A stretch of 64,000 nucleotides of DNA, taken from positions 46,076,309 through 46,140,308 of the forward strand of contig CM070577.1 in the NCBI GenBank assembly GCA_036346355.1. The letters are read 5' to 3'. Source of the stretch: Rhipidocladum racemiflorum (Eukaryota; Streptophyta; Magnoliopsida; Poales; Poaceae). The notes under the pieces were generated by a model. That model did not search any database. It was given only the letters and a program-made list of their open reading frames with translations, and was not told the DNA's origin. Position numbers and translations under genes: made by a program. Shown here in pieces: positions 1 to 12,264 of this stretch (positions are counted from its first letter, which is position 1; every line of letters begins with the position of its first letter).

Positions 1-638
1 CGACACGGAGATTTATCCTAGTTCAGGCCTCTCACTAGGGAGATAATAACCCTACTCCAGCGTGGTGTGTATTGTGTATGTATCAAAAAGGTGTGTCCCC
101 CTCTCGCCGATGGCTGAGAGGTACTTATAGTTTACAGGAATATTACATAGATTACCGCCCAAGCCATGAACATTTGACTGCGGCTAACACGGTTGTAACC
201 GAATCATAAATCCACGCCACATCTTCGTCATGGGCACAATGGCTCCACATCCTATCATGATTATCGCTATTCAGGCGCAACCGCCGACCACGACCATCCG
301 ACCATGCATCTTGCGGAAGAGCTGGGGCCGAGCTAATTTGAATCTGGCCTGAGCAAGTAAGTTCGGGCACCGGGTTAGTTTGAATCTGGCCCGAGAAAGT
401 AAGCTCGGGCACCGGGCTCGGACACCACAGCCGAGCATGGAGGTCGTATCGGCCGGGCAGACCGAGCAACAAAGCCGAACGCCCGTGGGTCATCCTCGAG
501 AACAACCTCCGAGGGCACGCATGGTCTGGTCTGACTCGACTGCCGGGGCATTATGGTCGTTATGGAAATTATCCAATCCTCGACAAGTCTTATTAGTCTC
601 ACTTAAAATCTTTAATTAGGAAATGAAATTGTGGCGAG
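1..638. mobile_element. LTR-retrotransposon fragment, unclassified
   Basis: No intact gene is visible. The stretch reads like a Gypsy LTR or untranslated region. Near 327-413 a unit of about 43-46 bases is tandemly duplicated (gaatctggcc followed by gagnaagtaagntcgggcacc), which produces spurious overlapping ORFs on both strands. Neither a TG..CA terminus nor a target-site duplication is visible because the fragment runs off the window edge. Assignment to a retrotransposon rests on style and context only. Confidence 0.35.
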
Positions 639-639
639 A

Positions 640-1318
640 AGTTGGCTCAAAGTATTTAAAATTGTTGCTACAGCCAGGGGGACAGTATTGGACTAGCCAT
701 GAGGTGGATGTGAGTCTGATCCCCGGCTGATAACTAATGCCATGGTTGGTTTGGGTGGCTAGTATGAGCAGGTACCAGATTGGTTTGTGGATGGTTGAAC
801 GGCTTGGTCTTTGGCAATATAAGGTTAAACCCCCTTGTGCAAAGTAAATAACTTAAGTTTCTGCTCAACAACAAGTTGGGATCGGTCAGTTTAGTTGAAC
901 CGTTTCCCAACATAGCTCAGTACATTGTTCATCCCCTGGAAATACTTACATCGTGGTACCATTCTCGGAAGGAGAATGGGGAGTAGCATTCCCGACAGGG
1001 GAATGACTGATGGGTTGGTGGAACAGGAATGGACGTTGAGGCGTCATTCCGTCCGTTCTCACAACGATAGGTACCCACTTGGTATTGGAGCGTGGCTCCT
1101 ACGTTGGCCAGTGGGATCCCAAGAACAGTGGGTCCAAGGACCTATCGGGTAGGAGCTACCATGGGGATGTTCAATCAAAAGGCTGTGATTATCTCGGCCT
1201 GGCCGCATCAATTTAAGTTGCATGTAATTCACGTGTGGCATTAACGGTCGTTGATATCTTGTGGGTAAAGCTGAGCAGCTATGCAAAGTCTAGTTGAATG
1301 GTATTCGAATACGTCGTG
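640..1318 (+). mobile_element. partial LTR-like segment related to the neighbouring long LTRs
   Basis: The right part (about 1257-1310) holds a degenerate version of a motif found in three other long LTRs of this window: cttgtgggtaaag, a short spacer, then gtattcgaata. It abuts the reverse-oriented LTR starting at 1319, so it is probably an older LTR interrupted by that insertion. No coding region is seen. The inference rests on this one shared motif. Confidence 0.4.
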
Positions 1319-4300
1319 TGTCGGGACCCGAATCTGCAAATCTGGACCCTCTGTGTATTTCAGCACTAGTCCAGGATCACACTAGAACACACAGTCTCAA
1401 CATCGGTAAATATTACAATCATACACATCGATAGTAATATAGTACTTTAATTAAGATAACCAAACTGGTTGCTCGACCTTATGGTTAAGTTACAAGAGTA
1501 CGCCACACAGGGCGAAAACTTATTAAGGAAATAAATTGCAGCGGAATAAAAGCATCAACGTGGCGCCATCCAGTATACCACAGGCAACTGACTGGGCTCG
1601 CTCCCTAGGTAGACAGCTTCTCCTGAAGTTCTTCCTCCAAAGCTGGCGTTGCTTCTTCTTCAACTTATGTTGTATTGTGGCAAGGGTGAGTACTTGGTAC
1701 TCAGTAAGTCATGCACAGAATGCAGCTAATATTCGACATACATAGCTTATTACAAAGGATAGGCTAACAGGTACTTTTGTAGTGAAACAGCAATTAACAA
1801 ATAGCATATTTAGATTCGAAAGTAGTAATGTAAAAGATTATATCAATAACTTTTCCAGGAGTTAAATAAACACTTTTCCCTTTCCTAATCCATATTTCCA
1901 TCAACGTCATTATTTAACCCAACCAAACTTTCCAAGTCCAAGTTGTTTTCATGAAAGTCTAACCCTTGACTGTAATCCCTAAGCAATGTCCAGTACCATG
2001 GAATCGGCTATTCGAATAGGTTGTACACTCTGCAGAGGTTATGCACTTTACCCACAAGATACAGTCAAACACCACAAAGGCGAGTGATCGTAAAAAAGCC
2101 TTTCGGAGACCGCAAACTAAACAAGTGAGCCTCTCCGGTTTCTGTCATACACCATCCCTTCCCTTAACAGAGGCGACGTATGGGACCGACATACCGTTGG
2201 ACGGGTACCATCTTGAGTGGCCTTTGATGCGCTCCCCTTTCAAGCTACACAAAAGGTGTAGTTGACACGCCGAGGTATCACATGCAAGTTATTAGTAACT
2301 TACTCAACTAGGTCCGTCCCATTGCGGACATGTGGTTGCACGCTTGACTCAGATCAAAGGCTTGCAAGGTTAAGTCCTTAGGTTGACCAGGGAAAGACTA
2401 TCCGAAGAACCAAAACGACATCCCCGGTGCCACTCATGGCCCACCATATCATTCTTGCCACTTGCCCCAGTCTAAATCTATTTATCAAACCCAGTTGATT
2501 ACCAAGCACCGCGTGCCATTATCAACATCACAACACATGATACTTTTCAAAAACAGGTTCAATATCTCATTAAGTCAATATTAACATTTGATTGTCCAAA
2601 ATCATGTCATATGCACGTAGCAGGTCTAAGCAATATACTACAACGGTCTAAATACCCATGTTGGCAATTCAATAGTGTCCAACTAAATATTCCACAACTA
2701 GGGTGACAAGGGTTCATGGCACATAATTAAATAGTCAAGGTGTCATACTACTATTTGGCATTTATCTAATTCCCAGAAATAATTTAAACAATTTCTAATT
2801 AAATTAGCATGCAATAATTTAAATTAAATTAACTTCAAAAATGGGATCAATATGGTCAAAGCATAACTTGACTTCAAAAAGTACTTGTTCTTGATCTTGA
2901 GCTGGCTCCTGGGTCAACACTTCACCTTCGAAGCCCTCGGGTACTTCAACGTCTACTCGTAACGCGTGCAAATAGCAATACATAAATAAAATAGTACATA
3001 CATATTACCCAAAAGTTCAAATAAAGTCCATAAACAGAAAGGGCATAATTTACAAGTTTTTAGAAATTTGAATCGCCCAAATCGGAGTTAAAACGCAAAA
3101 GTTATAATTGTTTAAAGTTTAAGGAATCTATTAATTAAGTATAAACAGAGAAAATTTCATATTAAAAAATTAATTAAAATTAATATTTAAGTATATCTCA
3201 ATTTTATAAAAAATTAGAAATTGGAATCATTCAAATCGGAGTTGAAACGCAAAAGTTATAAGCGTTTGAAGTTTGAAAATTCAAATAAATCAATAAACCG
3301 AATTAATTCATTTATTTTTCTATTGAAAAATCCATTTATTGCATTAGCATGACGTCAGCACGGGATTTGAATTTCCACCGAATTATATTTCTATTAAAAA
3401 ATCAAATTATGACGTCAGCATGACGTCAGAGGTCCATTGACTCGGTCCACGGTTCGGTTTTGGACCACCGTGGACCTGGTCCTCGGGTTCAAGTGTCACT
3501 GACACGTGGGACCCACGGGATGACGTCAGCTGCTGACGTCACCACGCTCGGCTGATGGTACTGACATGCGGGCCCCACCGTGATGTTAACGGTGACGTCA
3601 TGGTGCGGTCGGCTGTCTCGCTGACACGCGGGCCCCACGCTGACGTCACGCGTGACGTCAACGGCGACCACGGCTGACCCGCATGGGCCCCGACGGTCCA
3701 GCTACCGCGCACATGGCTAGATCTCAGCCGTTGATTTGAAAATCAATGGCCCAAATCGGATTTGGCTAACACACGTTTGGGGTTAACGCGGGTGATCTGG
3801 GCCGTTCGATTTTGATCGGACGGTCGAGATCCGATCGATTATACCGCGACATGGGGGCGACGCGGCTTGTCCCGGCATGCGACACATGGCGTGACCTACG
3901 CCGTTCGATCGAGATTGCTTCTAATGCTACAACGTGGGTTGACTCTAACCGTACGATTTAGATTTAACGGCTGCTAATGCACCCAAGCACGGTGCGGTTA
4001 ACGGCTACGTGGCTCTATCTAAACCGTTGGATCTAGATCCAACGGTTGGGATTAGATCTAGAAACCGAAACGTGAAATCGATCGAGGTGACGTGGACTCA
4101 CTGTGGTTGTCCGATGAAGATCTAACGGTTGACGGAGCTCGCAAGGTCGGCGATGTCCACGGCGGAGCTCGGTGGCCGGAGATGAAGACGATGACGAGCC
4201 CGACAGCGCTTCGAGCACGCTCCAGCGAGGTGAGTGGTCTCCACGGGTGCACCTCGATGCGAGAATTTCGGATCTGGGCTCGATGACAGCGGAGGACGGT

Positions 4301-4944
4301 GGACGACGGCGAAAACAGCGGGAAACAGCGGCGGAGCACGAATCCAACTTCGGCGAGCTCTAGCGGGCGAACGGCGGCGGCTCGGGCTCGGTGGGTTAGG
4401 GCGACGGGTGTGCACGAAAGAGAGAAACACAATGGCGGTGGCAGCGCATTAAATAGTGGTCTCGGCTTCCGTGAAAACCGCAGAAACCGAGGCCCACTCG
4501 GCGGCGGCGAAATCCGATGAGGTTTCGGACTCGGCGATGTGGCACAATCGTGGCCGTTGGGTCGAGATCCGACGGTCACGAGCGTTAGGGTTCGGCTGGC
4601 TCGGTCAGGACCCGGTCGAATGAACAGTACTAACCAACTCGGCATTTTCCAGTGATTTAATATTCAAAATAATTTCTAGAAATTCAAATAATTCAAGAAA
4701 AATAGCAAAATACTCAGAAAAATTCTAGAAAAATTCTGGAAAATACTTTGAGACATTTTGGACTCAAATAAAATATTTTCAACAAAATTTTATTCATAAC
4801 TTTTATTTCTTTAATTATTTCAAAAGGGAATAAATTCAAATTAAATTCAAATTAAATCCAAATAAATTTCAGAAAATTCCAAAAAATTCACCAAAGTGCA
4901 AAATTTCATTTAAATTCAAGAAAAGCAAAATTTGGGGTGTTACA
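1319..4944 (-). mobile_element. long LTR (solo or orphan) of a chromovirus-like Gypsy element, reverse oriented
   Basis: Read on the minus strand it begins TGTAACACCCCAAATTTTGC at 4944 and ends GGGTCCCGACA at 1319, giving TG..CA termini over 3.6 kb. The start resembles the TGTAACGCCC start of the complete chromovirus at 38249. It contains the conserved block with ctctgcagag and attcgaata (2003-2062) and a GC-rich core with many gacgtca repeats (about 3400-4640). No 5-bp target-site duplication is clear: flanks are tcgtg and ctgtg. No internal region is attached. Overlapping ORFs of up to 195 codons in the core (around 4033-4645) look like GC-rich noise. Confidence 0.7.
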
Positions 4945-5535
4945 CTGTGGTTCTGGTCAATGAAGCTAAGTTTGATTTGGGGTGACTCCCGTAACCTAGC
5001 TCAAGTAGATCTTGGAGAATTTTGAGAATGTGGCTTAATTGTGATAACTTTGTGAACCCCCCTCCCAGCTATTATTATTTATAGTTTGTGCTTCAAATGT
5101 AAAATGATATTAGAAATAAAAATGCATCCACAATACTTAAACCTTCTGCTAATCGATTGTAATTTGTTACATATAGTATTCAACATTTTCTCGTGCGACT
5201 TGTTGAGTACGGTTGTGAACTCACCGTTGCTTAACCCAATCCTTTCAGATATACAAGAAGCTGGAGTTTACCAAGAAATCATAGATGGCGAATTGGTTTG
5301 GTTTAAAGGTCTTAGTCTTTTGCTCAGGCTTGCCTGTGCAGTGTTTTGGATGTAATCTATTTGGGGCCCAGTTGCGCCTCCTTTTGTAAGAAACTTGGCC
5401 GTTAGGCCTTATATTCTATAAAAATAGTTGAATTCTTCCTTTGGCTGGCAAGGTATGCTTAGTTCCCGACAGCTAATCTTCCTAGGTAGCTATCGAGGTA
5501 TTTAAACGAACCCCTTGAAAAGACGGTCCGTTACA
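4945..5535 (+). mobile_element. 3' part of a Gypsy LTR
   Basis: The segment ends in gtccgttaca at 5535 and is followed at once by a primer-binding-site-like sequence, gtgctattagagcc, a decayed form of the common plant tggtatcagagcc. It is therefore read as the right end of a 5' LTR whose left part was removed or interrupted by the LTR ending at 4944. No gene is present. Confidence 0.5.
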
Positions 5536-6229
5536 AGTGCTATTAGAGCCGTGGCTTGACCATAGATTAAGACTTTAGGTTGGCTTAAGAAAAATCTTTT
5601 TTTCAAAAAAAAATTATTTTTACCTACAAACAAAATGAATTTCAAAAAGATAAGTATGATTGATGTCTTCATCTTCCCTTTCTACCTTATCTTTCTCTAG
5701 AACTTCTTTCCTCCTTCCAGTTTTGTTTTAAGTTTTCCTTACTCAACTCATTTCAAATTTTCGCTGTCCGTTGATGACTCACCGATCTTTGCCAACAGCT
5801 GCACAACACCCCGATTGAGATTTAGGGCCTAAGGGATGAGCCGGAATGGTTTCAGCCAAACTAACGATTGTAATATTTTTTGTCAGTAGATACAATTGGC
5901 CATAGAAGACGGATGACTGAAATTTGCTGAAGAGCAAACACTGCAGGTGGATACCAACCCCTTCCTGGTTAACATGGTCAGCTGCTCATCCAAGGGGAAG
6001 GAGTTGGTACAGGATGAGATCTGCTCACTGTCATCATTGGCTACAACAAGGCGCAAAGCCGATATAAAGACGAGGAGTGGCAAGGAAACGATACAGATTA
6101 CGGTCGGTTCGATCCAAATTGAGACCAACCGCGAGGGTAAGCATTCAAGGATGGTCAAGCCAAAAGGGTACCTGGGAGTAGGACTCACTTCGTCGGAGAC
6201 GCGCCCAAACATCGTTCAAGTGGTCGTCG
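5536..6229 (+). mobile_element. primer-binding site and degraded gag leader of a Gypsy element
   Basis: It begins with a decayed PBS (5537-5550). T-rich leader sequence follows, then an open stretch (5947-6330) with no recognisable capsid, zinc-knuckle or protease motif. The right end merges with the 5'-truncated LTR. The boundary near 6230 is approximate because it was judged only by where similarity to the inverted LTR copy fades. Confidence 0.35.
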
Positions 6230-8941
6230 TCCCCAGCTCCGGTCAGCTACCTCCGCTGCAACTTCATCGACGCCCTCGAGCTCTGCCAGCAGTCCGATCT
6301 AGATCCAAGGGCTCAGGTTCATCCACGTAGCCATCCTCGTGTAAATCCCAAATCACATCCCAGTCGTTAGATCTAGATCGTACGGTTTGGATTAGATCCA
6401 ATAGTACTGTTTAGATCTATTTACAACCGTTAGATCTAGATCGGACAGAGGAGAGTAAGCCACGTAGACTCATACTGCACCGTGCTAGATTAGATCATGA
6501 CCGTTAGATCTAGATCGAACGGTTAGATTCGGTTCACGTGTTAGCTCTAGATGTGATCTCGGCCGTTCGATTCGCGGTGTACAGTGTAGATCGTGCCACG
6601 CGTCGAACGGCGGGATATGCCACGTCACCCCCCAGTGATGTGGGAGCCAGATCCAATCTCGGCTGTCCGATTCAAATCAAATGGACCGGATTGATTCGCG
6701 TACATCCAAAATGTGCGGGATTAGATCCAATCGTGAACATCGGATTTCAAACCAACGGTCCAGATCATGCCACATTGCGGAAAGCCGAAGCGGCGTGGGT
6801 CAGCGCTCGGTCATCGCTGACGTCACGCATGACGTCAGCAATGGGCCCGCATGCAGCCGCTGTGCTCGCACGTGTGTGACGTCAGTCGTGACATCATGCT
6901 GACGTCACGGTGGGTTCCAGCTGTCAGAGCCGTTCGGTCGAGCTGTGATGATGTCAGCGATGATGTCATCAGTGGGTCCCACGTGTAAGTGACACGTGCA
7001 CCCGTGGACCGGGTTTGTGGATCGGCTGACGCAAGCATGACGCAATAAATCGATTTTCCTTTAGAAAAATAATTCGGCCGAAAATGAATTTGCGCACTGA
7101 CGCCATGCTGACGTCATAATTCTGAATTTTTAATAGAAAAATAAATGATTAATTCGGTTTATTCTTTTTAACGTATTTTCAAACTTAAACAGCTATAACT
7201 TTTGCGTTTTAACTCCGATTGAGGTGATTCCAGTCTCTAATTTTTTATAAAATTGAGCTCTATTCAACGGTGAATTTTATTTAATTTTTGGACATGAGTT
7301 TTTCTCTATTTTTATTTATTTGTTGTTTATTTATCCAATTCGCGTAGACGTTGAACTGCTCGAAGAGTACGTAGGAAAATTTTTGACCCAGGAACATGTA
7401 CAAGAACAGGACCTTTTCCACGGCAAGTTATGCTTTGACCATGTTGATCCCACTTTTGAAATTATGTTTATTTAAATTATTGCATGCTAATTTAATTAAA
7501 AAAGCTTTCAATTAATTCGGGAGATAGTTATTCAACTTACTTGATGTATGCCACCTTATCTATAATAATTGTATGCCATAACTCATTTGTCACCCTAGAT
7601 TAGGGAATATTAGTTGGACATTAATAGTTGTCAACATGGATTATATAGATCGCATGTAGTATGCTTAGCCCTGTAACGTGTCAATGACCTCATTTTGGAA
7701 TGTTAAATGTTAATCTTGACTTAATGAGAGATGGAACATGTTTTTGGAAGTTGCGACATGTGTTATTGATGTTGATGATGGCATGTGGTGCATGGTAATC
7801 AACTGGGGTGATAAAATGATTTAGACTGAGGCAAGTGGCAAGATTGTTCTGGTGGGCCAGGTGTGGCACTTGGGAGGTCGCATTTGGTTTTATTGATTTG
7901 GTTACTTGTGAATCCTTGGGTAGTCTTGCCTCGGTCACCCTAAGGACTTAACCTTGCAAGAATTTGAACTGAGTCCAGCAAACAACCACAAGTCTAGAAT
8001 GGGACAGACCTGGCCGAGTAAACTGTGATGTCAAGATTTCGGTGCTGTCATGGTGGTGTGAGCCCTGGGTTTATGGGTAGACTCACAGGTGCAAGAGGGG
8101 GGCCCTGAGTGTGGTAACCAGTCCCTTTAGTGTTGAAACCTTAGCGGGCAGTACCGGGTCAAGAAGTAGCTTTGGAAAGGCTTTGTTACGGTCACTCGCC
8201 TTGGTGGTGTTTGACTGTATCTTGTGGGTAAAGTGTATAACCTCTGCAGAGTGTACAACCTATTCGAATAGCCGAGTCCACGGTATTGGACATTGCTCGG
8301 GGATTACAATCAAGGGTTAGACTTTAATAAAATGACTTTGGTTACTTGGTATGGAAAGGATGAACTTGTTTTAGATTAATAAATGCTTTACTTGTGAAAT
8401 TGTTTATGAAAGTTATTATTGTTATTATTGTTTTACTGCTTTCAATCTATTATTGTTATTGTGAATGTTGCTTTACTGCAAGTAAACCTCTTAGCCAATC
8501 CTTTGTAAAAAGCCATGCATATAGAATATTAGAACGCATTCTGTGCATGACTTGCTGAGTGCTTTAAGTACTTACCCTTGCCACAACACAATCAACAGTT
8601 GAAGAAGAATCAATGCCAGCTTCGGAAGAGGGGTTCCTGGAGGAGCCGACGAACTAGGGGACGAGCCTAGTCAGTTGCCTGTGGCATATTGGTTAGCGCC
8701 ACGGTTTCTTTATTTTTCGCTGCAAGTTTAATTGAGTAAGACTTAAGCCCTACGAGGCGTACTTTTGTAACTTGACCATAAGGTCGAACAACCGGTTATA
8801 TTTCCTTTTGAATAAAGTACTTTACTATTTCGTTGAGTATGATTGTGGTATTTACCGATGTTGAGACTGTGTACACTAGCGTAATCCTGGACTACTGCTG
8901 AATATAAAGAGGGTCCAGATTTGCATATTCGGGTCCCGACA
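6230..8941 (+). mobile_element. 5'-truncated copy of the 1319-4944 LTR family, opposite orientation
   Basis: The right end reads gcatattcgggtcccgaca, matching the inverted start of the 1319 copy. Blocks such as tctcaacatcggtaaata, tgaccataaggtcgaacaac, the conserved block with ctctgcagag and attcgaatag (8221-8275) and the tgacgtca-rich core (about 6790-7130) recur in inverted order in 1319-4944. The first part of the LTR, including the TGTAACACCCC start, is missing. Similarity begins roughly at 6230-6360. No coding potential is credited here. Confidence 0.65.
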
Positions 8942-9840
8942 CAGCCGGAGGAGAAGTGCAAAGAAGCTAGCGCGTCGAAGTTAGCTGGAAAGATTCGCGA
9001 GCCAATCGAGCCAAAATCGCGATGGTGTCCCTCAGGATTAACCAAGTCACAAAGGCGTCAGCTTCAACACCTCAAGACACAGGAGTTGTGCGAAGCTGAA
9101 TAGGAGAAGCAAAGGGACGATGTGTTCAACAAACTACATCCTACGAAGATAGTAAGAAAAGAGTGGCGGAGGAAAGAGGTCATCCGGGAAGAGTTGGACT
9201 CAACCGACGACATAGATTCTCCAATAGTACGGAATGATACACCACCTCCGATGGATGTTAACATGGTGTTCCCTTTGCCGGCTGAGTTCAGAGCACAAAT
9301 AACACCAACATAGGAGCCATGCACCCAGCTGTTCCTAGGCTCACAAGAAGCTATCCTTGAGAAGCCTGAGGATGATCATCGGCACCTAAAGCCATTGTAC
9401 CTGAAGGGCCACATCAATGGTAAGCCGAAATCCAGGATGTTGGTGGACGGTGGAGCGACTGTCAATCTGATGCCATACTCAACCTACAAAAAGTTGGGTA
9501 AAACCGACGAGGATCTTATTAAGATCAACATGGTGTTGAGCGACTTCACAGGAGATCCCACAGAAGCTAGAGGTGTCATGGTGACATAGTTGATGGTCGG
9601 CAGTAAGACTTTGCCGACTCTTTTTTCGTAGTCGACGCAAAAGGAAGCTATAGTGTGTTACTGGGAAGAGATTGGATACACGCCAATTGCTGCATCCCGT
9701 TGACTATGCATCAAAACTTAATACAATGGAATGGAGATGCAGTTGAAATTGTGGAAGCTGATACCTCAGCCCACATAGCTATGGCCAGCCCAGAGGCCAA
9801 TTGGCAGCACGAAGGAGCAAGATGTATCTCGGGCTAGGCA
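8942..9840 (+). pseudogene. Gypsy (Tat/RIRE2-like) gag-pol remnant with retroviral-type aspartic protease
   Basis: Frame pieces separated by stop codons encode a charged linker (RWCPSGLTKSQRRQLQ, near 9020-9080) and then a protease-like domain: RMLVDGGATVNLMPY (about 9437-9481) followed by the second-strand motif VLLGRDWIH (about 9655-9681). The active-site triplet reads D-G-G rather than the usual D-S/T-G. In-frame stops at the ends of the open pieces (about 9311, 9587, 9835) make it non-functional. It is continuous with the reverse transcriptase fragment downstream. The lineage call rests on the protease and RT sequence style. Confidence 0.7.
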
Positions 9841-10282
9841 CTCAAAGATTGTGACTTCGTTTGTGTCAATTCAAGCTGGGATCACTCCGATCAACGTAAA
9901 GCCAAGTGCATTTGATCGGACAAGCGAAATACTACGCCGATGGAGACTGAATCGACTGTAAGATTATTGTAGAATAAGACACGAAGCTATCAGCAGACAA
10001 CGGATAGCTCTGACACCATCGAAGATTTTGAAGGCCCAGAAAAACTTGGGCAAGGCTTCACATCGGCTGACCCACTAGAAGAAGTAGACCTAGGCGATGG
10101 TGATTGGAGGAGACCAACTTTTGTAAATTCTAGACTACCTGTTGTGTACAAAGAAAAGTTGGTCAGTTTGCTGGAAAAATAAAGAGAATATCATGAGATG
10201 CCTAGTTTAAGCCGACAGCTTGTAGAACATCGGCTACTGGTAAAACTAGGATATTGGCCGTTTAAACAGTCTCTCAGACGGT

Positions 10283-10675
10283 TTAATCCAGCCATTTATG
10301 AAGATAAAGGAAGAAATGGAGCGATTGTTGGAGGCTAAGTTCATTAGACCTTGCCGATACACTCAGTGGGTGTCTAACATCGTTCCGGTAATGAAGAAAA
10401 ATGGCCAACTGAGGTTGTGCGTTGATTTTAAAGATATAAACAAAGCAACACCCAATGATGAGTACCCGATGCCTATAGCCGATATGCTTATCGACGCTAT
10501 ATGGGGAAATAAGATCATTAGTTTTCTTAACGGGAATGCCGGCTACAACCAAATATTCGTGGCCAAAGAGGATATCCATAAAACAGCTTTTAGGTGTCCT
10601 GGAGCATTAGGATTGTTTCAATGGGTCGTTATGACGTTTGGCTACATATCAAAGAGCCATATCAAAGGGCCATGA
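10283..10675 (+). pseudogene. Gypsy reverse transcriptase fragment (N-terminal part)
   Basis: The open piece at 10298-10675 encodes the opening of a Ty3/Gypsy reverse transcriptase: RPCRYTQWVSNIVPVMKKNG, RLCVDFKDINKATPNDEYPM and the palm entry FLNGNAGYNQI. In this family the catalytic Asp normally sits in an S-x-x-D-A/G-x-x-G-Y-x-Q context; here the residue is Asn. It stops just after QWVVMTFG, before the YxDD box. The rest of RT, RNase H and integrase is missing, and LTR sequence follows directly. Upstream reading is broken by stops around 10180. It is a deletion derivative and not translatable as a polyprotein. Confidence 0.8.
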
Positions 10676-10676
10676 A

Positions 10677-11327
10677 TATTTGGTTGTAAGATACGATCAC
10701 ACCCAAGATTTGGTTGTAAGATACGGATAAAATCAGAGATTGAGGAATATACGATCATGCCCAAGTTAGCAGGAGGAGATTGAGGCCGATACGGGTGGCA
10801 AGAGAGATCGAAAAGAACACGATCAGGCCGAACATTATAAAAGGGAATGACGGACTACACGAAGGGATCTAGACTAAATTCAACCAAATAACACATTTAC
10901 TTCTTGTCTTCTTTGCATAGGAGTAGATTTTTAGCCTTGTATATTTCCTCTGTAATCCACTTTGATCAATAAAGTTGCGTATCACCGATTATTGGTCATT
11001 CATGCTTTACATCAAATCAGGTTTAGTTTTTATCCGATCTTGTTTCGCTTTGCATTTTTCGGAAAGAACAGTCTTTACCCCATCTAATCGACTCCATCAG
11101 GTTGATTAGATTTACCAATTACGACGATCTGCATCGGCTTGCCTTGACCGATAAGATCCAGTTCTCATTGAAGATCTAAATCGGTTTCTTAGCCGATTTA
11201 TTGAGAAATCTCACTCTTGCCGATTGCAGGATCAAAATGGCTGGTACGCTCACAACCCAAGAAGTTGAACCCGACATTTGCGTGTGCTGAAAGCTATCAA
11301 TCCGTTGTCAAGTTTTTAGCGCCAACA
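10677..11327 (+). mobile_element. 3' LTR of the Tat-like Gypsy fragment
   Basis: A short direct repeat, tttggttgtaagatacg, occurs twice at the left edge (about 10680-10728). TATAAAAG at 10836-10843 and an aataaa-type signal near 10968 mark LTR promoter and polyadenylation regions. The right end reads ttagcgccaaca at about 11327. No target-site duplication could be paired because the 5' LTR is not recognisable. Boundaries are approximate. Confidence 0.5.
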
Positions 11328-11681
11328 AGGTGCTAAGAAACTTTGGCACACTACCACAAAAAAAATCAAACTTGCATAACTATATTGTCATAATGATGGC
11401 AAAGAAATGAAGTACTTTGCCTAGGAGAAAAAAGAGAGAGTAGGAAATCCAAATTAACCACCTATTATATTATCATCAGAACTATGCTTGTTTCTTGAAT
11501 CTTTCTTAGGCAGACGAACAGGCACTTCTCCGACAACAGTACAACACACGCAATGATGGAGAGTAGATGTTAAGAGAAAGAGTTGAGCCTTACAAGTGCG
11601 AAGTTCTAATTTTTTATGAATTATTCCCTTATATTATGCTTTTTTAATATCTGGTCCTTATCTGTCGACACTATTTTAAAT
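11328..11681. other. intergenic stretch, no gene recognised
   Basis: No ORF of note. On the minus strand about 11465-11550 reads as a short coding-like peptide with PVRLPKKDSRNKHSSDDN. This could be an exon relic of an unidentified gene, but it is too short to assign. Confidence 0.3.
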
Positions 11682-11684
11682 GTA

Positions 11685-11878
11685 GGTTCTGTTTGGCAGA
11701 ACTCTAGCTTCATCAGATCCGTAGAGCTGGAGCTATGGATATACTTAAAAGTGTTTAGATGGATCATCTTTTTTTTTTACCTTTTAGAATAAAAATATCA
11801 ACTTAATTCACTTTATTTTAGCCTACAAGTTTCAGATCTGAGGTGGAGCTAAGATCTAGAGCTCTGCCAAACAGGACC
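11685..11878. mobile_element. Tourist-like MITE, 194 bp
   Basis: The inverted termini are GGTTCTGTTTGGCAGAACTC on the left and GGTCCTGTTTGGCAGAGCTC read inward from the right. A 3-bp duplication GTA flanks it (11682-11684 and 11879-11881). Termini with TGTTTGG and 3-bp duplications are typical of PIF/Harbinger (Tourist) MITEs. The interior is AT-rich and non-coding. Confidence 0.75.
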
Positions 11879-11881
11879 GTA

Positions 11882-12256
11882 GTTCAAGGACCCAGTGCGT
11901 CAAGAGGCAGCACGAAAGACAGTTCTAGTAGATGAATTCGAGAAGAAGGCGCTGGTTTCACTGGCCAAGGTTTCCGTTTTTGTTCTATTTGTGTTAGTTT
12001 CTTCTTTTGTTGTAATATATTTATAAAATCCAATAAAATTAATAATATTAAATACTTTTTGAGATGAATCTACAAATATGATTTTTATGTATCCAATTGA
12101 AATATTTAAGAAGACATCCATAACCAAAATTTAATAGTGACTGCACGTATCACAAAACAATATGTTTTTTTTAAACTAGAGGGAGTATATAAGAAGATGT
12201 ACTATTATCCATTTGGTTCTATTGCAACGCACGGGCACTTAACTAGTATTAGTTAA
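11882..12256. other. intergenic stretch with MITE-end scraps
   Basis: No gene is recognised. The right part has ctagagggagta (about 12176) and gcaacgcacgggcacttaactagta (split across about 12224-12247), which look like ends of grass MITEs. No pairs of termini could be matched. Confidence 0.3.
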
Positions 12257-12264
12257 GACTAGAG

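Noticed and set aside
4033..4645. Overlapping ORFs up to 195 codons on both strands
   Set aside because: They lie in the GC-rich core of a long LTR, have biased composition and no domain, and the related inverted LTR does not keep the frames.
1314..4949. Target-site duplication for the LTR at 1319-4944
   Set aside because: The flanking pentamers tcgtg and ctgtg differ at two positions, so no duplication is claimed and the LTR may be an orphan end rather than a true solo LTR.
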